Positions 17,072-25,358 of a stretch of 34,327 bases of DNA are shown in pieces. The position numbers and the translations under genes are program-made. Positions within the stretch are counted from its first letter, which is position 1. Every line of letters begins with the position of its first letter. Below the pieces are notes generated by a model that searched no databases, was not told where the DNA came from, and saw only the letters and a list, made by a program, of their open reading frames with translations. Source of the stretch: Pseudomonadales bacterium (GTDB taxonomy: Bacteria; Pseudomonadota; Gammaproteobacteria; Pseudomonadales; Azotimanducaceae); contig JAESSY010000003.1 in assembly GCA_016763855.1 (NCBI GenBank), forward strand, positions 1-34,327. The letters run 5' to 3'.

Positions 17072-17656
17072 GTGCCCCTTCCTATTCGTGACGAACGAAA
17101 GCGAAACCAGATTCTGGATTCTGCGGCCACCCTATTTTCGCACCGCGGGTATGACAAAACCTCGATCCGGTTTTTAGCAACCGAGGCCCGAGTTTCCACC
17201 TCTACGATCTACTCACATTTTACCGATAAGAACGACCTGTTGCTTCACTCCATCGAAAGACGTCTCGTTTTGATCGAAGAGAAAGTCGTTAATGCTGCTG
17301 AGACCGGTACCGACAATCTAGAAGCCTTGTCGTGTGCGCTGTCGATCATCCACAAGGCGCTCAAAGACGACCCTTTTCTGTGCAAGATTATAATTTTCGA
17401 TCCCCACGTTGTTGATCATCGTCTTCACGAGAGAGCAAGTGCGACTCGCGAACGCATTCAGCAATTTGCCATTAACGGGTTACAGGCGGCAGTTCAGGAC
17501 GGCTCTCTGGAATGCGATGATGTTGAGGCGCTTGAAGCAATCTTGCGGCTATCATTTCAAGGCTGGCTATTAAGCATAGAGAATGGTATCGACGAGGTTT
17601 CGGAAGAACGATTTACCGCCATGCTTATCTATCTTCTCAAAGGCAGGTGCAAGTGA
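17072..17656 (+). CDS. TetR family repressor of the aromatic cluster
   Basis: The 194-residue protein starts with GTG and has the TetR helix-turn-helix at about 10-55: ILDSAATLFSHRGYDKTSIR, then ARVSTSTIYSHFTDKNDLL. The C-terminal helices form an unassigned ligand domain. It is encoded 14 bp after the VOC gene, and its TGA shares a base with the ATG of the hydroxylase (TGATG), so the whole row is one transcript that it probably controls through the repeat at 16414-16443. Confidence 0.9.
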   Translation: MPLPIRDERKRNQILDSAATLFSHRGYDKTSIRFLATEARVSTSTIYSHFTDKNDLLLHSIERRLVLIEEKVVNAAETGTDNLEALSCALSIIHKALKDDPFLCKIIIFDPHVVDHRLHERASATRERIQQFAINGLQAAVQDGSLECDDVEALEAILRLSFQGWLLSIENGIDEVSEERFTAMLIYLLKGRCK

Positions 17657-19377
17657 TGCCGTCAAATTTGGCAGTCGAAAAAACGTCAGTGCTTGTCGTT
17701 GGAGGAGGGCCTGCTGGACTGCTCGCTTCAATTTTACTGAGCCGTCTCGACATTGACCATATTTTGATTGAGCGGCGCAGCGGGGTCCAGCCAGCACCCG
17801 CTGCTCATGTTATCAATACCCGTACAATGGAAATTCTGCGCTCTGCTGATATTGACACTAAAAAATTTTATGCTTTCAACAAACACGCTGAGGCGCAATT
17901 TGTTAGCTGGGTTAAAAACCCTCGATGTAAAGCGCTCGGCAAGCTTTCCTTCGCGGGTGACGCAGCGCATATTACTCAACGTCTCGCTGCTTCACCCGAA
18001 CACACCACCAACATTTCACAAAACTTGTTTGAGACAGCATTACGCGACGAGGCTGTAGAGCAAACCGAAAGCAAAATCCGATACGGTCATACCTGGGAGG
18101 CATTCATCGATGGGGATACACATCATGCTCGGGTTCTAGATGAAAACCAAAACGCCTATGAGATTAAGGCTAACTATATTCTAGCAGCAGACGGAGCAAC
18201 GAGCAGTATCGCGCGTTCATTGGGTGTAGGCAAAACCGGACCAGATTCCCTTGCGACCTTTCTTAACTTGAGTTGTGAGGTTGACCTCACGGATATAGTG
18301 AAGGAAAGGCATTCATTGCTTTACTGGTGCTTGAGCCCACAGACCCCGGGTATTCTTATCGTCCACGATCCGAGGCAGTTGACGGTTTACATGCGTCCGA
18401 TTTTTGAGCCCTATGAGACGATAGATGACTATGACGACGCACGTTGCGAGGCGCTCTTGGGTGAAATATTTGGTCCGGACACGCCGGTTAAAGTGACTTT
18501 TAAAGGCATCTGGAAAATGGCTGCGCAGGTTGCGGATCGATTTTCAATTGATAATGTCTTTCTCATTGGCGACTCTGCTCATCGCTTTCCGCCAACAGGC
18601 GGGCTTGGCCTAAACTCTGGTGCCGGAGATGTGCACAACCTGGTCTGGAAACTTGCCGCAACACTGAAGCACCAGGCCCCGGCTGACTTGCTCGCCAGTT
18701 ATGAATTGGAACGTAAGCCCGTTGCTCAACTTAACTGCGATACAAGCGCTAACAATTTTCGCAAAATGACAGAGGTAACAGATGTGCTCGGCCTCGATGT
18801 AAGCCATGCTCATATACCCGCGCGCTTTCGATCTTCGGCTCTGCTCAGATATCTACCAAGCAGGATGACTGGAGCACTCCTCAAGCTCCTCACTTGGCCA
18901 ATTGCTCGAAAGGTCGAAGCTGCCTACGCCGAGACTGCCGACGGCCAGACTATACGCGCACGGGTTCAGGTTGCGATCGATAATCAGATAGAACATTTTG
19001 ATATGTTAGGAGCTGAACTTGGCTACGTTTATCGCGACGGGTGCGCCGTTGACCCAGAAGCACGCAAGACACGCAATAACACTGTGCGCGATTACACGCC
19101 CGATGCAAGTGCAGGTGCACGGCTCCCGCATGTTGCGTTTGGGAAAGACGGCGACACAATGACCACGCTCGATGTTATCTCCTACGATAGATACACATTG
19201 TTCACCAATGGTCCTGCCATCGATATTCCTGATACGTTGACGACATTCGGCCTTCCCTGCCACTCGTTTGATATCCAGAAGACAGACAGTGTGGAAGCGC
19301 TTGTTAAATCATTAAATCTGCCCGCCGGTTGTTGGATTCTTGTTCGACCTGACGGGCATGTCGCCGCTCGCTCATAA
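17656..19377 (+). CDS. FAD-dependent aromatic monooxygenase (class A, PHBH-like)
   Basis: The protein of about 573 residues has the FAD-binding GxGxxG in VLVVGGGPAGLLAS near residue 15, the DG motif in LAADGATSSIAR and the GD motif in VFLIGDSAHRFPPTGGLG. A C-terminal thioredoxin-like domain (DRYTLFTNG to CWILVRPDGHVAAR) is typical of MhpA or phenol-hydroxylase relatives. It should use NAD(P)H and O2 to hydroxylate a phenolic ring. ATG at 17656 overlaps the TetR stop; a GTG nine bases earlier is also possible. Neighbouring ring-cleavage-like and FAH genes support aromatic catabolism; the substrate is unknown. Confidence 0.88.
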   Translation: MPSNLAVEKTSVLVVGGGPAGLLASILLSRLDIDHILIERRSGVQPAPAAHVINTRTMEILRSADIDTKKFYAFNKHAEAQFVSWVKNPRCKALGKLSFAGDAAHITQRLAASPEHTTNISQNLFETALRDEAVEQTESKIRYGHTWEAFIDGDTHHARVLDENQNAYEIKANYILAADGATSSIARSLGVGKTGPDSLATFLNLSCEVDLTDIVKERHSLLYWCLSPQTPGILIVHDPRQLTVYMRPIFEPYETIDDYDDARCEALLGEIFGPDTPVKVTFKGIWKMAAQVADRFSIDNVFLIGDSAHRFPPTGGLGLNSGAGDVHNLVWKLAATLKHQAPADLLASYELERKPVAQLNCDTSANNFRKMTEVTDVLGLDVSHAHIPARFRSSALLRYLPSRMTGALLKLLTWPIARKVEAAYAETADGQTIRARVQVAIDNQIEHFDMLGAELGYVYRDGCAVDPEARKTRNNTVRDYTPDASAGARLPHVAFGKDGDTMTTLDVISYDRYTLFTNGPAIDIPDTLTTFGLPCHSFDIQKTDSVEALVKSLNLPAGCWILVRPDGHVAARS

Positions 19378-19405
19378 CTACGCTAACACTTAAGGAGAAC
19401 AAAAC

Positions 19406-20290
19406 ATGCGCCTCTACACAACCAGCCAAGGGATTGCCAAGGCCATTGATGATGAAACACTCGCGCTTCTAGATTTGCCTTATGCAGATATTGGTGCATT
19501 GCTAACCGAGGACCCTGAGCTTAAGAGCCTGGCGTCAGCAGGCGTTATTGGGACGTTGCCGCTTTCTGACGCACAGGTGTTAGCGCCTATCTTGCGCCCC
19601 TCCAAAATTATTTGTATGAGCGCCAACTATCACAGCCATTTGGATGATGAAGTCGCGGGTGTTTTGAAAATGTTGAACCCGGACAGCGGCGATGAAGAAA
19701 TTCAGACTTTGAAAGAAACCCCAACCTTTTTCGGCGTTCCCTCCAGCGCCATTTGTGGGCCGACGGATCCGATCCGTTTGCCAGCCATTGCGCCAAACCA
19801 GGTTGATTATGAAGTCGAAGTTGCTGTGGTCATAGGTAAAGGTGGCAAGGATTTGCCAATCGATCAGGCTTGGAAACACATAGCTGGTCTGACGCTTTCT
19901 AATGACGTCTCTGCACGTGACCTTCAAGGCCGGGCAATGCGTACGCATTTCTTTGAGCTGGGTCATGCTAAAGGTCTCGACACTTTTAAACCATTGGGAC
20001 CTTGCCTCGTAACGCGTGACGAATTTTCACTACCGTTAGACTTGGCAATAGAGACCAAGGTCAACGGTGAGGTACGCCAGTCTGCGCGGACCAGCGGCAT
20101 GGTGCATTCTGTGGAAAGTTCTATCTCTCAGGTTTCGCGATACTTTACGCTTTTTCCCGGTGACGTGATCTTGACGGGTTCTCCCTCGGGCGTTGGGTTT
20201 TTCCAAGACAAGTACCTGAAATCCGGTGATGTTGTGGAAATGTCAGCCGAGGGTATCGGCAAAATTCGAAATGAAGTTGTTCACGAATGA
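19406..20290 (+). CDS. Fumarylacetoacetate hydrolase family protein
   Basis: The 294-residue protein has the FAH metal site: the ExE pair in VDYEVEVAVVIGKGGKDL and the Asp in SNDVSARDLQG; FKPLGPCLVTRDE and ILTGSPSGVGF are the other family landmarks. FAH proteins hydrolyse acylpyruvates or hydrate and decarboxylate dienoates after ring cleavage. AAGGAG lies just before the ATG, 28 bp after the hydroxylase stop. It completes a hydroxylase, ring-cleaver and hydrolase set. Length and fold look intact. Confidence 0.92.
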   Translation: MRLYTTSQGIAKAIDDETLALLDLPYADIGALLTEDPELKSLASAGVIGTLPLSDAQVLAPILRPSKIICMSANYHSHLDDEVAGVLKMLNPDSGDEEIQTLKETPTFFGVPSSAICGPTDPIRLPAIAPNQVDYEVEVAVVIGKGGKDLPIDQAWKHIAGLTLSNDVSARDLQGRAMRTHFFELGHAKGLDTFKPLGPCLVTRDEFSLPLDLAIETKVNGEVRQSARTSGMVHSVESSISQVSRYFTLFPGDVILTGSPSGVGFFQDKYLKSGDVVEMSAEGIGKIRNEVVHE

Positions 20291-20612
20291 AACGCCGTCA
20301 ATTTTTTCATAATCCAAAATTGATCTAAAAGGCTTTGCCACAAACTCGGTTTTCAGGTGATGCAGAATATTCTACATTTGGGTTATACGGTGATGTCCCC
20401 GTTTGGATGATTGGCGAATTAGCAGGCAATCTAAGGTGGCCAAGACGCTTCATTGATTCAACTATTGAAGGAAAAAAGGCACCAGTCGCTTTAGACCGAT
20501 TGTCATATTCGGTGGCTGCGATGAAGCCATATGGGAATAATCTAAACTTCCTTTCTCATCAATGAGTAGTGTGATTGTTAGTGTTAGTGAGTCAATGCGC
20601 TATTGTAAATAG
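20291..20612. other. 322-bp gap with an unassigned 76-codon open frame
   Basis: The frame at 20335-20565 (+) begins with TTG straight after a stop codon and has no ribosome site. It reads GDVPVWMIGELAGNLRWPRR and IDSTIEGKKAPVALDRLSYS, which look protein-like but match no family I know. It may be a fragment of a lost gene. No clear terminator hairpin follows the FAH gene. Confidence 0.4.
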
Positions 20613-21275
20613 TCATCTTTTCAGCCACTCAAAGAGTGGTTTCTGCCAGGTCGGGTAAGGTTTAAAAAATAAACCGTGAGATTTTCCCGTATCGAAAGTC
20701 CGCACGTGGAAGTCCACTATTTTATTGGATTTATCCGCGAGGGGCTGGCAGGATGCTACAGAATCGGAAAGGTCGTGAAGCGACAGTATATGACCTGACA
20801 AATCCATATCCCGTTTTGTGATTGATTGCCAGCAAGCGGCAAGTATGGCGTATCTGATATCGGTATCATTCATTTGTGATGAAACAAGCAGTGTAATGAC
20901 GCCTCCCTTTGAAAATCCAACAAGATTGAGTTCAGTATTGCTCTGGCTGCGATAGCGCCGTAACTGCTTACTGACGTAATCTGCATATTGCTGTGGCTTG
21001 GTATTGGCTTTGCGTACTTGTCTGATCACGGTATATCCGGCCTTGGCAAAACTAATTGCGAGCGCTTCAAATTCGTAGACGCCAAACTTTGGATGAGTGG
21101 GTCTAATGCCTTTGTCTTCGATGATTCTGCCGTGAAGATAAATAATGTACTTAGACTCTTCGTTTAATTGTTCTGGAAAGTGATCCAGGATCTCTGCCTT
21201 CAGGCCGGTAGGAATCAGACAAATGCAGGTTAGAAATAAACTGTGTCGCCAAATTAGAATTCTGCTATTCATCAT
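20613..21275 (-). CDS. Exported alpha/beta hydrolase-like protein
   Basis: The 220-residue protein has a signal peptide (WRHSLFLTCICLIPTGLKAE) and an alpha/beta-hydrolase core: IIYLHGRIIEDKG near residue 45, the nucleophile elbow NLVGFSKGGVI (Ser near 128) and a late His in SHGLFFKP. FSKGG replaces the usual GxSxG by G-F-S-K-G, still within the motif. The substrate is unknown. It stands alone between the FAH cluster and a region of mobile relics. No clear ribosome site is seen before the double ATG. Confidence 0.7.
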   Translation of the reverse strand: MMNSRILIWRHSLFLTCICLIPTGLKAEILDHFPEQLNEESKYIIYLHGRIIEDKGIRPTHPKFGVYEFEALAISFAKAGYTVIRQVRKANTKPQQYADYVSKQLRRYRSQSNTELNLVGFSKGGVITLLVSSQMNDTDIRYAILAACWQSITKRDMDLSGHILSLHDLSDSVASCQPLADKSNKIVDFHVRTFDTGKSHGLFFKPYPTWQKPLFEWLKR

Positions 21276-21431
21276 TCGGATTAATCCCGCTTAAAGTTTA
21301 TACAATGAAATCTGTTTGTATCATAAATACGTTGCCGCAAACCAGTTTTTTTCTCAGGGGTTGCTGAAGCTGTCTTGAATGACAAAAATTAAAGCATAAG
21401 AAATTCAAACCGCATTTTCCCGAAATTTCGA
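21276..21431. other. Non-coding leader before mobile relics
   Basis: I see no gene or clear signal here. Together with the pieces listed below (21432-22202) it makes up a stretch of about 950 bp without an intact gene. Confidence 0.5.
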
Positions 21432-21557
21432 AAGTACACCAACAATCTAACTAAGATGTTAGATCAACCGACCAGGATGAGAGAGCGGGGTATGTGTCGG
21501 TCTGATGTCTAGAAATTCAAATCAATGAAACAATCTTGGCAGTTCTTGAATACTCAC
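21432..21557 (+). pseudogene. IS6-family transposase fragment, decayed
   Basis: The frame reads KYTNNLTKMLDQPTRMRERG, then MCRSDV, a stop codon and KFKSMKQSWQFLNTH. It aligns residue for residue with the intact fragment at 26344-26577 (KYANNRAELPHQPTR, MRRSDASEFKSIKQAQRFLN). Only about 42 codons near the C-terminal end survive, with one in-frame stop. Confidence 0.75.
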
Positions 21558-21807
21558 CGACGAAAAAAAGCTGTCGTATGGGGGTGCTGGAGATTGGTTA
21601 GTTCTCGTGATTTTTCCTGCGGGAAAATACTGCCCAAGGCTATGCAACAGATATTGCGCGGACCTTTAATACAGACTTAAGCCTAATCTAAAGCAACCAG
21701 AAAGTAGGAAATAATCGCGGTTTCGGCGAAGCCGTGACATTAAGTAATTGAGAATATAATTGACAAAAGGACTCTTAGAGCTACAGTGGGGTTGTTTTTA
21801 GCTACCA

Positions 21808-22037
21808 ATGGATTATGTTGATGAACGCTTTGGTCGTTTATTGGATACTGTTCAGAGCGAACCGGTAACGATTCTCAAGAATGGGTGACCCACAGCGATT
21901 GTTGTTACTTCTTCCGAGTATGCCCGATTGGGGGGGTCAAGAGAGCGTCTTTTCCCCTGATGAATCAAATGCTAGATGAAGCCGCGTCAATGGGATTAGC
22001 GCGTAAATTAATAAATTTAATCCTGGATGGAAAATAA
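21808..22037 (+). pseudogene. Phd/YefM-type antitoxin, broken
   Basis: The frame reads DERFGRLLDTVQSEPVTILK then NG, a TGA stop, and PTAIVVTSSEYARLGGSRER, the core of a Phd/YefM antitoxin (FGRLLD-REPVTI-KNGRPTAVV). The stop replaces the usual Arg (CGA to TGA). A frameshift near 21957 moves the tail LMNQMLDEAASMGLARK into another frame ending at TAA 22035-22037. The true N-terminus is also lost. Confidence 0.75.
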
Positions 22038-22101
22038 ACTTTTCGTCGTTGATACCAACATTCTTATCAGCAGTATGGCTCTACTTTCGTTTCAATCTTA
22101 G
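22027..22101 (+). pseudogene. PIN-domain toxin, N-terminal remnant
   Basis: ATG at 22027 overlaps the antitoxin tail, as in intact Phd-PIN modules. The 24 codons MENKLFVVDTNILISSMALL then SFQS and stop give the first strand and catalytic Asp of a PIN ribonuclease (VVDTNILIS). The rest is gone, so no toxin is made. Confidence 0.7.
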
Positions 22102-22180
22102 TCATCGCCGAATGCGGACCAAACATCGAAGGTTTGTTAGCGCAACGTGGTATGCAGATTTGGATAGAGAGTCCATAATC

Positions 22181-22202
22181 AGAAAGTTAATTTGGCGATA
22201 CC
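22181..22202. repeat. Dispersed IS6-end-like motif
   Basis: AGAAAGTTAATTTGGCGATACC. On the minus strand it reads GGTATCGCCAAATTAACTT and lies 28 bp beyond the stop of the desaturase gene. It marks the right border of the relic zone. Confidence 0.55.
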
Positions 22203-22230
22203 AAAAATTTCCATATAAGCTAACCATCGA

Positions 22231-23112
22231 CTAGAGAGCGCCCAGATCACATCCCCGTCGTTGCAGTATCGGTTTTAAAGCCCTAAAAGCTGCGGGCGTT
22301 AAACTCAGAGGTATCCTTGGGTATAAATGATGAACAATGTGGTACTGCATACCCATTGAAAAAAGATTACCTAATTTACTCTTAAACGCACGGGTATCTC
22401 GATACCGTCCTTTTTCCACACCGGGGGTGTGAGGCGCCCAAGAAAGATAGTATTCAATATAGGTTATCGCGATCTGTTTGGGTATCCACCATAGCAACGC
22501 CGCCTCAATTGCATGGCCACTCCACGCCAAGGTAAACATCAGCAACAAATACACTGCGTTAAAAACGAGCGCATCTATCATCATGTGACTCAGACCAAGT
22601 CGTTCCATGGTTGCGCCATAGACATCTTGTTTACTTGAATCCGGTTGCCTGTTCAAAAGAGATTGTTTGAAAAAATCTAACTTAGACCTTCTGCTCACTT
22701 CAATATCAGGATCAAGATCGGCATCGTTGGTATGTGCATGGTGCTCCATATGCGTTGCTCGCAGTACGCGATATGGCAAAACCAGAGGGATTGTCGAGAC
22801 ATGCCCTACCAATTCATTAAGCCACCTTAAGGGTCGCCCCTTACCAGCGATAATATTATGTTGCGCTTCGTGTGAAGGCAGATAGGAAAGCATGACATTG
22901 AGCGTTGCAATGGGAAAAGCTAACCAAACCGGAATAATATCCATCAAGACTAGCGGCCACAAAGATAACCAGAGGATAAAATTACCTATCCCCCAGACCA
23001 CCGCACCCCAAGGCACTATATGCATAAATTTACCTGCAATTCTTCTCTCTAGAACCCCTAACTGATCCTCTGAAAGATCTGCACACTCTTGAACTGAAGT
23101 TACTTGATCCAT
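22231..23112 (-). CDS. Membrane fatty acid desaturase-family protein
   Basis: The 293-residue membrane protein has the three histidine clusters of the diiron desaturase/hydroxylase superfamily: SHEAQHN near residue 82, HMEHHAHTN near 122 and HIVHHLYPRIP near 256, with helix pairs between. The long HxxxH/HxxHH set fits fatty acid desaturases and carotenoid hydroxylase relatives; the substrate cannot be fixed. ATG at 23112 follows GGGGGAG and is preferred to a TTG six bases earlier. The gene upstream encodes a small membrane protein overlapping this start, and a divergent TetR gene suggests ligand-controlled expression. Confidence 0.88.
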   Translation of the reverse strand: MDQVTSVQECADLSEDQLGVLERRIAGKFMHIVPWGAVVWGIGNFILWLSLWPLVLMDIIPVWLAFPIATLNVMLSYLPSHEAQHNIIAGKGRPLRWLNELVGHVSTIPLVLPYRVLRATHMEHHAHTNDADLDPDIEVSRRSKLDFFKQSLLNRQPDSSKQDVYGATMERLGLSHMMIDALVFNAVYLLLMFTLAWSGHAIEAALLWWIPKQIAITYIEYYLSWAPHTPGVEKGRYRDTRAFKSKLGNLFSMGMQYHIVHHLYPRIPLSLTPAAFRALKPILQRRGCDLGAL

Positions 23113-23294
23113 ATCCAACTCCCCCTAAATTGTGCCATCAGACCAAACGCAGTTGCGATTAGTGCGCCCAAAATCCACGCAGTCATATTCGACTGAACTA
23201 AGGGCACGGACTGTAATATTTGCGCACTCAATGGCCATAAGAAACCAATTGCAAAAACCAGAGGAGAAAAAAATAGTTTGATAATGTGTTGCAT
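23100..23294 (-). CDS. Small two-helix membrane protein upstream of the desaturase
   Basis: The 64-residue frame encodes two hydrophobic helices (IIKLFFSPLVFAIGFLWPLS and MTAWILGALIATAFGLMAQF) and ends 13 bp inside the desaturase start. No family is recognised. Overlap and direction suggest translation coupled to the desaturase; the ribosome site (GGATGG) is weak. It may be an accessory subunit. Real-gene status is likely but not certain. Confidence 0.55.
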   Translation of the reverse strand: MQHIIKLFFSPLVFAIGFLWPLSAQILQSVPLVQSNMTAWILGALIATAFGLMAQFRGSWIWIK

Positions 23295-23314
23295 ATATCG
23301 CCATCCAATGTAAT

Positions 23315-23329
23315 GTAGTCACTGTCTAC
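23315..23329. promoter_or_regulatory. Dyad in the divergent desaturase/TetR spacer
   Basis: GTAGTCACTGTCTAC pairs at six of seven positions around a central C. It lies between the divergent gene starts (23294 and 23377), the usual place for a TetR operator. Confidence 0.5.
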
Positions 23330-23376
23330 TTTGTATTTAAGCGGATATTTGAATGTCTGTCAACCACTGGAGTTTC

Positions 23377-23985
23377 ATGAGCAAAAAACACTACCACCAC
23401 GGGAATCTGGCGGAGGACATACTTAATCGCGCAGTTCAGATTATTGATGAAGGGGGGTTAGGCGCCCTAACGCTCCGGGGTATCGCAAGAGATCTCGGTG
23501 TTTCCCATGGCGCTCCAAATAGACACTTTAAGAATAAAGCGGCGCTACTATCAACATTGGCGACCTATGGTTGGCATAAAGTACTAGAGGCCACACTAAG
23601 GGCTGATAATGTTGATAGCCTCGACCCAAGGTTAAGCTTGAATGCAATGGGTAGAGGATTTTTGCGCTGGGCGCTTCATAATCCTGCGTTGTTTCGGACC
23701 CTACACCACCCTGACGTGGCGCGTTTTGCTGATGATGCTCTCATTGAAGCTATGAGGCAGTTTACTCAAGCTATTAGTGATGCCGTGGCTGCAACTCAAA
23801 CGATTGGAAATCATCCAGGCGTACCCTTGGAAATACTTTCGATTTACATCAATGCCGTTCCCTTTGGCGCTGCGATGTTTCTGATTGACCCCTTTCTTAC
23901 TCACTATGAGCAGTCAGAGATTCAAGATATGGATGAAGAAATACTTATTGAGCAGCTTATCAATTTGGTTGTTCCGCTTAAGTAA
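23377..23985 (+). CDS. TetR family regulator (WHG-type), divergent from the desaturase
   Basis: The 202-residue protein opens MSKKHYHHGNLAEDILNRAV and has a TetR helix-turn-helix: LTLRGIARDLGVSHGAPNRH followed by FKNKAALLSTLA. The C-terminal helices contain FLRWALHNPALFRTLHHPDV, the pattern of the WHG-type TetR C-terminal domain. The ATG at 23377 follows GGAG; an upstream ATG at 23353 lacks one. It probably represses the desaturase operon and itself through the dyad at 23315-23329. The ligand is unknown, possibly an acyl compound. Confidence 0.88.
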   Translation: MSKKHYHHGNLAEDILNRAVQIIDEGGLGALTLRGIARDLGVSHGAPNRHFKNKAALLSTLATYGWHKVLEATLRADNVDSLDPRLSLNAMGRGFLRWALHNPALFRTLHHPDVARFADDALIEAMRQFTQAISDAVAATQTIGNHPGVPLEILSIYINAVPFGAAMFLIDPFLTHYEQSEIQDMDEEILIEQLINLVVPLK

Positions 23986-24137
23986 TTGAGCGTAAGAGCT
24001 AGCTACCATTCAACTCTCCGGTCGTAAAAGAGATGACATTATGTCGGTTAACCTCAGTGCGCGACCTCATGACGACTCGATACCCAAATACTGCAAGTTG
24101 AATAAAGATGCCCAGTTATGCGTCACTTGGCATAGTG
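23986..24137. other. Spacer between convergent genes
   Basis: Short spacer between the TetR stop and the phosphatidyltransferase stop. No GC-rich hairpin with a T run is seen. Confidence 0.4.
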
Positions 24138-24791
24138 CTATAGCAGTTTCCAACTATAGATGGCTGTTATCGCAAGCGTATAGCTTGCAAGCATAAATAC
24201 ATTCATTGGATTCCCAGAAAATTTTGGTGTTTTGATTTGTGATACGTTTAAAGCTGATAGACATAGCGCGCTGACATAGAGCACGACAGTAAAACTTTCA
24301 TAGCTGAGTACGCTCTCAAATAGAAAGATGGAAACGAGTATGAGGCTATTGTTATCAAGTGCAAGCCCCGTATAATTTTTTCCGCCAGCAAGACCGAAGG
24401 TACTAAAATAGCTCAGCCGTATTGCGCCTGCGGCAACCATTATGAAGGCGCCGATCAAAAATATCGGCTCGAATTTTCCATAGCTTAAAAGAAGAATAGC
24501 AGGCGTAACGCCATAACTTACGATGTCTATAATTACATCAAGCTGGCCACCAAATGTGCTGTCATCACCTGTTCGTCCCTTCATTCTTCGGGCAATCAGT
24601 CCATCAGCCCAATCAAAGGCAACAGCCCAAACCATGCCTATCATGGCTAGGTAAAAAATGCCTATAAGACTGAAGTAAATGGCTAAAATAGTGCAAGCCA
24701 AGCCTGCCAACGAGCAGATATTAGGTAGATCTTTGACATAAGAAAGGATCGTCGGGGGTAATTCATGAGGTGCTGATTGGTCTGTGGTCAT
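24138..24791 (-). CDS. CDP-alcohol phosphatidyltransferase family protein, PssA-like
   Basis: The 217-residue membrane enzyme carries the CDP-alcohol motif DWADGLIARRMKGRTGDDST then FGGQLDVIID. The four Asp residues are all present, but the gap between AR and the following G is 12 rather than the usual 8 residues. SYGVTPAILLLSYG after the motif is like phosphatidylserine synthase. It should join a CDP-activated group to an alcohol to make a phospholipid. AAGGA precedes the ATG. It is divergent from a cytidylyltransferase gene that could make a CDP-linked substrate. Confidence 0.85.
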   Translation of the reverse strand: MTTDQSAPHELPPTILSYVKDLPNICSLAGLACTILAIYFSLIGIFYLAMIGMVWAVAFDWADGLIARRMKGRTGDDSTFGGQLDVIIDIVSYGVTPAILLLSYGKFEPIFLIGAFIMVAAGAIRLSYFSTFGLAGGKNYTGLALDNNSLILVSIFLFESVLSYESFTVVLYVSALCLSALNVSQIKTPKFSGNPMNVFMLASYTLAITAIYSWKLL

Positions 24792-24914
24792 GGTATGTCC
24801 TTTGGACTGAGTTTATTCGGCTGAATTGCGCGCTATATTGTCACAACCATCAAATGTGAACAAAAGTGATATAATGCCAGTCTCGAATGCTCCAATCTAG
24901 GATTTAAACCATCA

Positions 24915-25358
24915 ATGCTTGTATTTACAGTAGGTACATTTGATTTATTACATGTAGGGCACCTCGCTTTGTTGCAATATTGTCGATCAATAGGTGATGT
25001 TGTGGCGGTTGGCGTTGCTTCCGACAGTGTTGTAAGTTCTTACAAACCCAACGTCCCTGTTGTCCCGCTCGAACAAAGGATAGAAATGCTGAAAGCATTA
25101 CGCTACGTGGATATTGTACATCCCTACTATGAACTTGAATATGTCTCTGCTTGCAAAAAATTGAAGCCAGATATTTTTGTCATTGGAGAAGATTGGGGAG
25201 ACAGCCCACATAATCTTGATGTGGAAGCTTATTTAAAATCTAAGGATAAAAAGATTATTCAAGTGAGATATGACCCACAAACATCATCCACGAAAATAAA
25301 ACAAACTGTTATTGATCAGGCTCATAAGGGGAAGTATTTGGAGCAAGTTCTTAATTGA
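24915..25358 (+). CDS. CTP-dependent cytidylyltransferase (TagD / ethanolamine-phosphate type)
   Basis: The 147-residue protein is a single nucleotidyltransferase domain. VGTFDLLHVGHLALLQ gives the HxGH nucleotide site; QRIEMLKALRYVDIV and KPDIFVIGEDWGD follow; SSTKIKQ corresponds to the RTxGISTT(K/T)I motif, partly degenerate. Size and motifs fit glycerol-3-phosphate or phosphoethanolamine cytidylyltransferases, which make CDP-alcohols. The divergent CDP-alcohol phosphatidyltransferase across a 123-bp spacer is a likely partner. The substrate cannot be fixed from sequence. Confidence 0.88.
   Translation: MLVFTVGTFDLLHVGHLALLQYCRSIGDVVAVGVASDSVVSSYKPNVPVVPLEQRIEMLKALRYVDIVHPYYELEYVSACKKLKPDIFVIGEDWGDSPHNLDVEAYLKSKDKKIIQVRYDPQTSSTKIKQTVIDQAHKGKYLEQVLN

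Noticed and set aside
21706-21725. Hairpin CGGTTTCGGCGAAGCCG as a terminator
   Set aside because: No T run follows and no intact gene precedes it.
21884-21890. In-frame TGA in the Phd-like antitoxin as another selenocysteine codon
   Set aside because: Relatives have Arg (CGA) at this place, not Cys, and a frameshift follows; it is a nonsense mutation.
22049-22234. 61-codon frame overlapping the PIN remnant
   Set aside because: Rich in Arg and aromatic residues without a family; it is an out-of-frame shadow of relic DNA.
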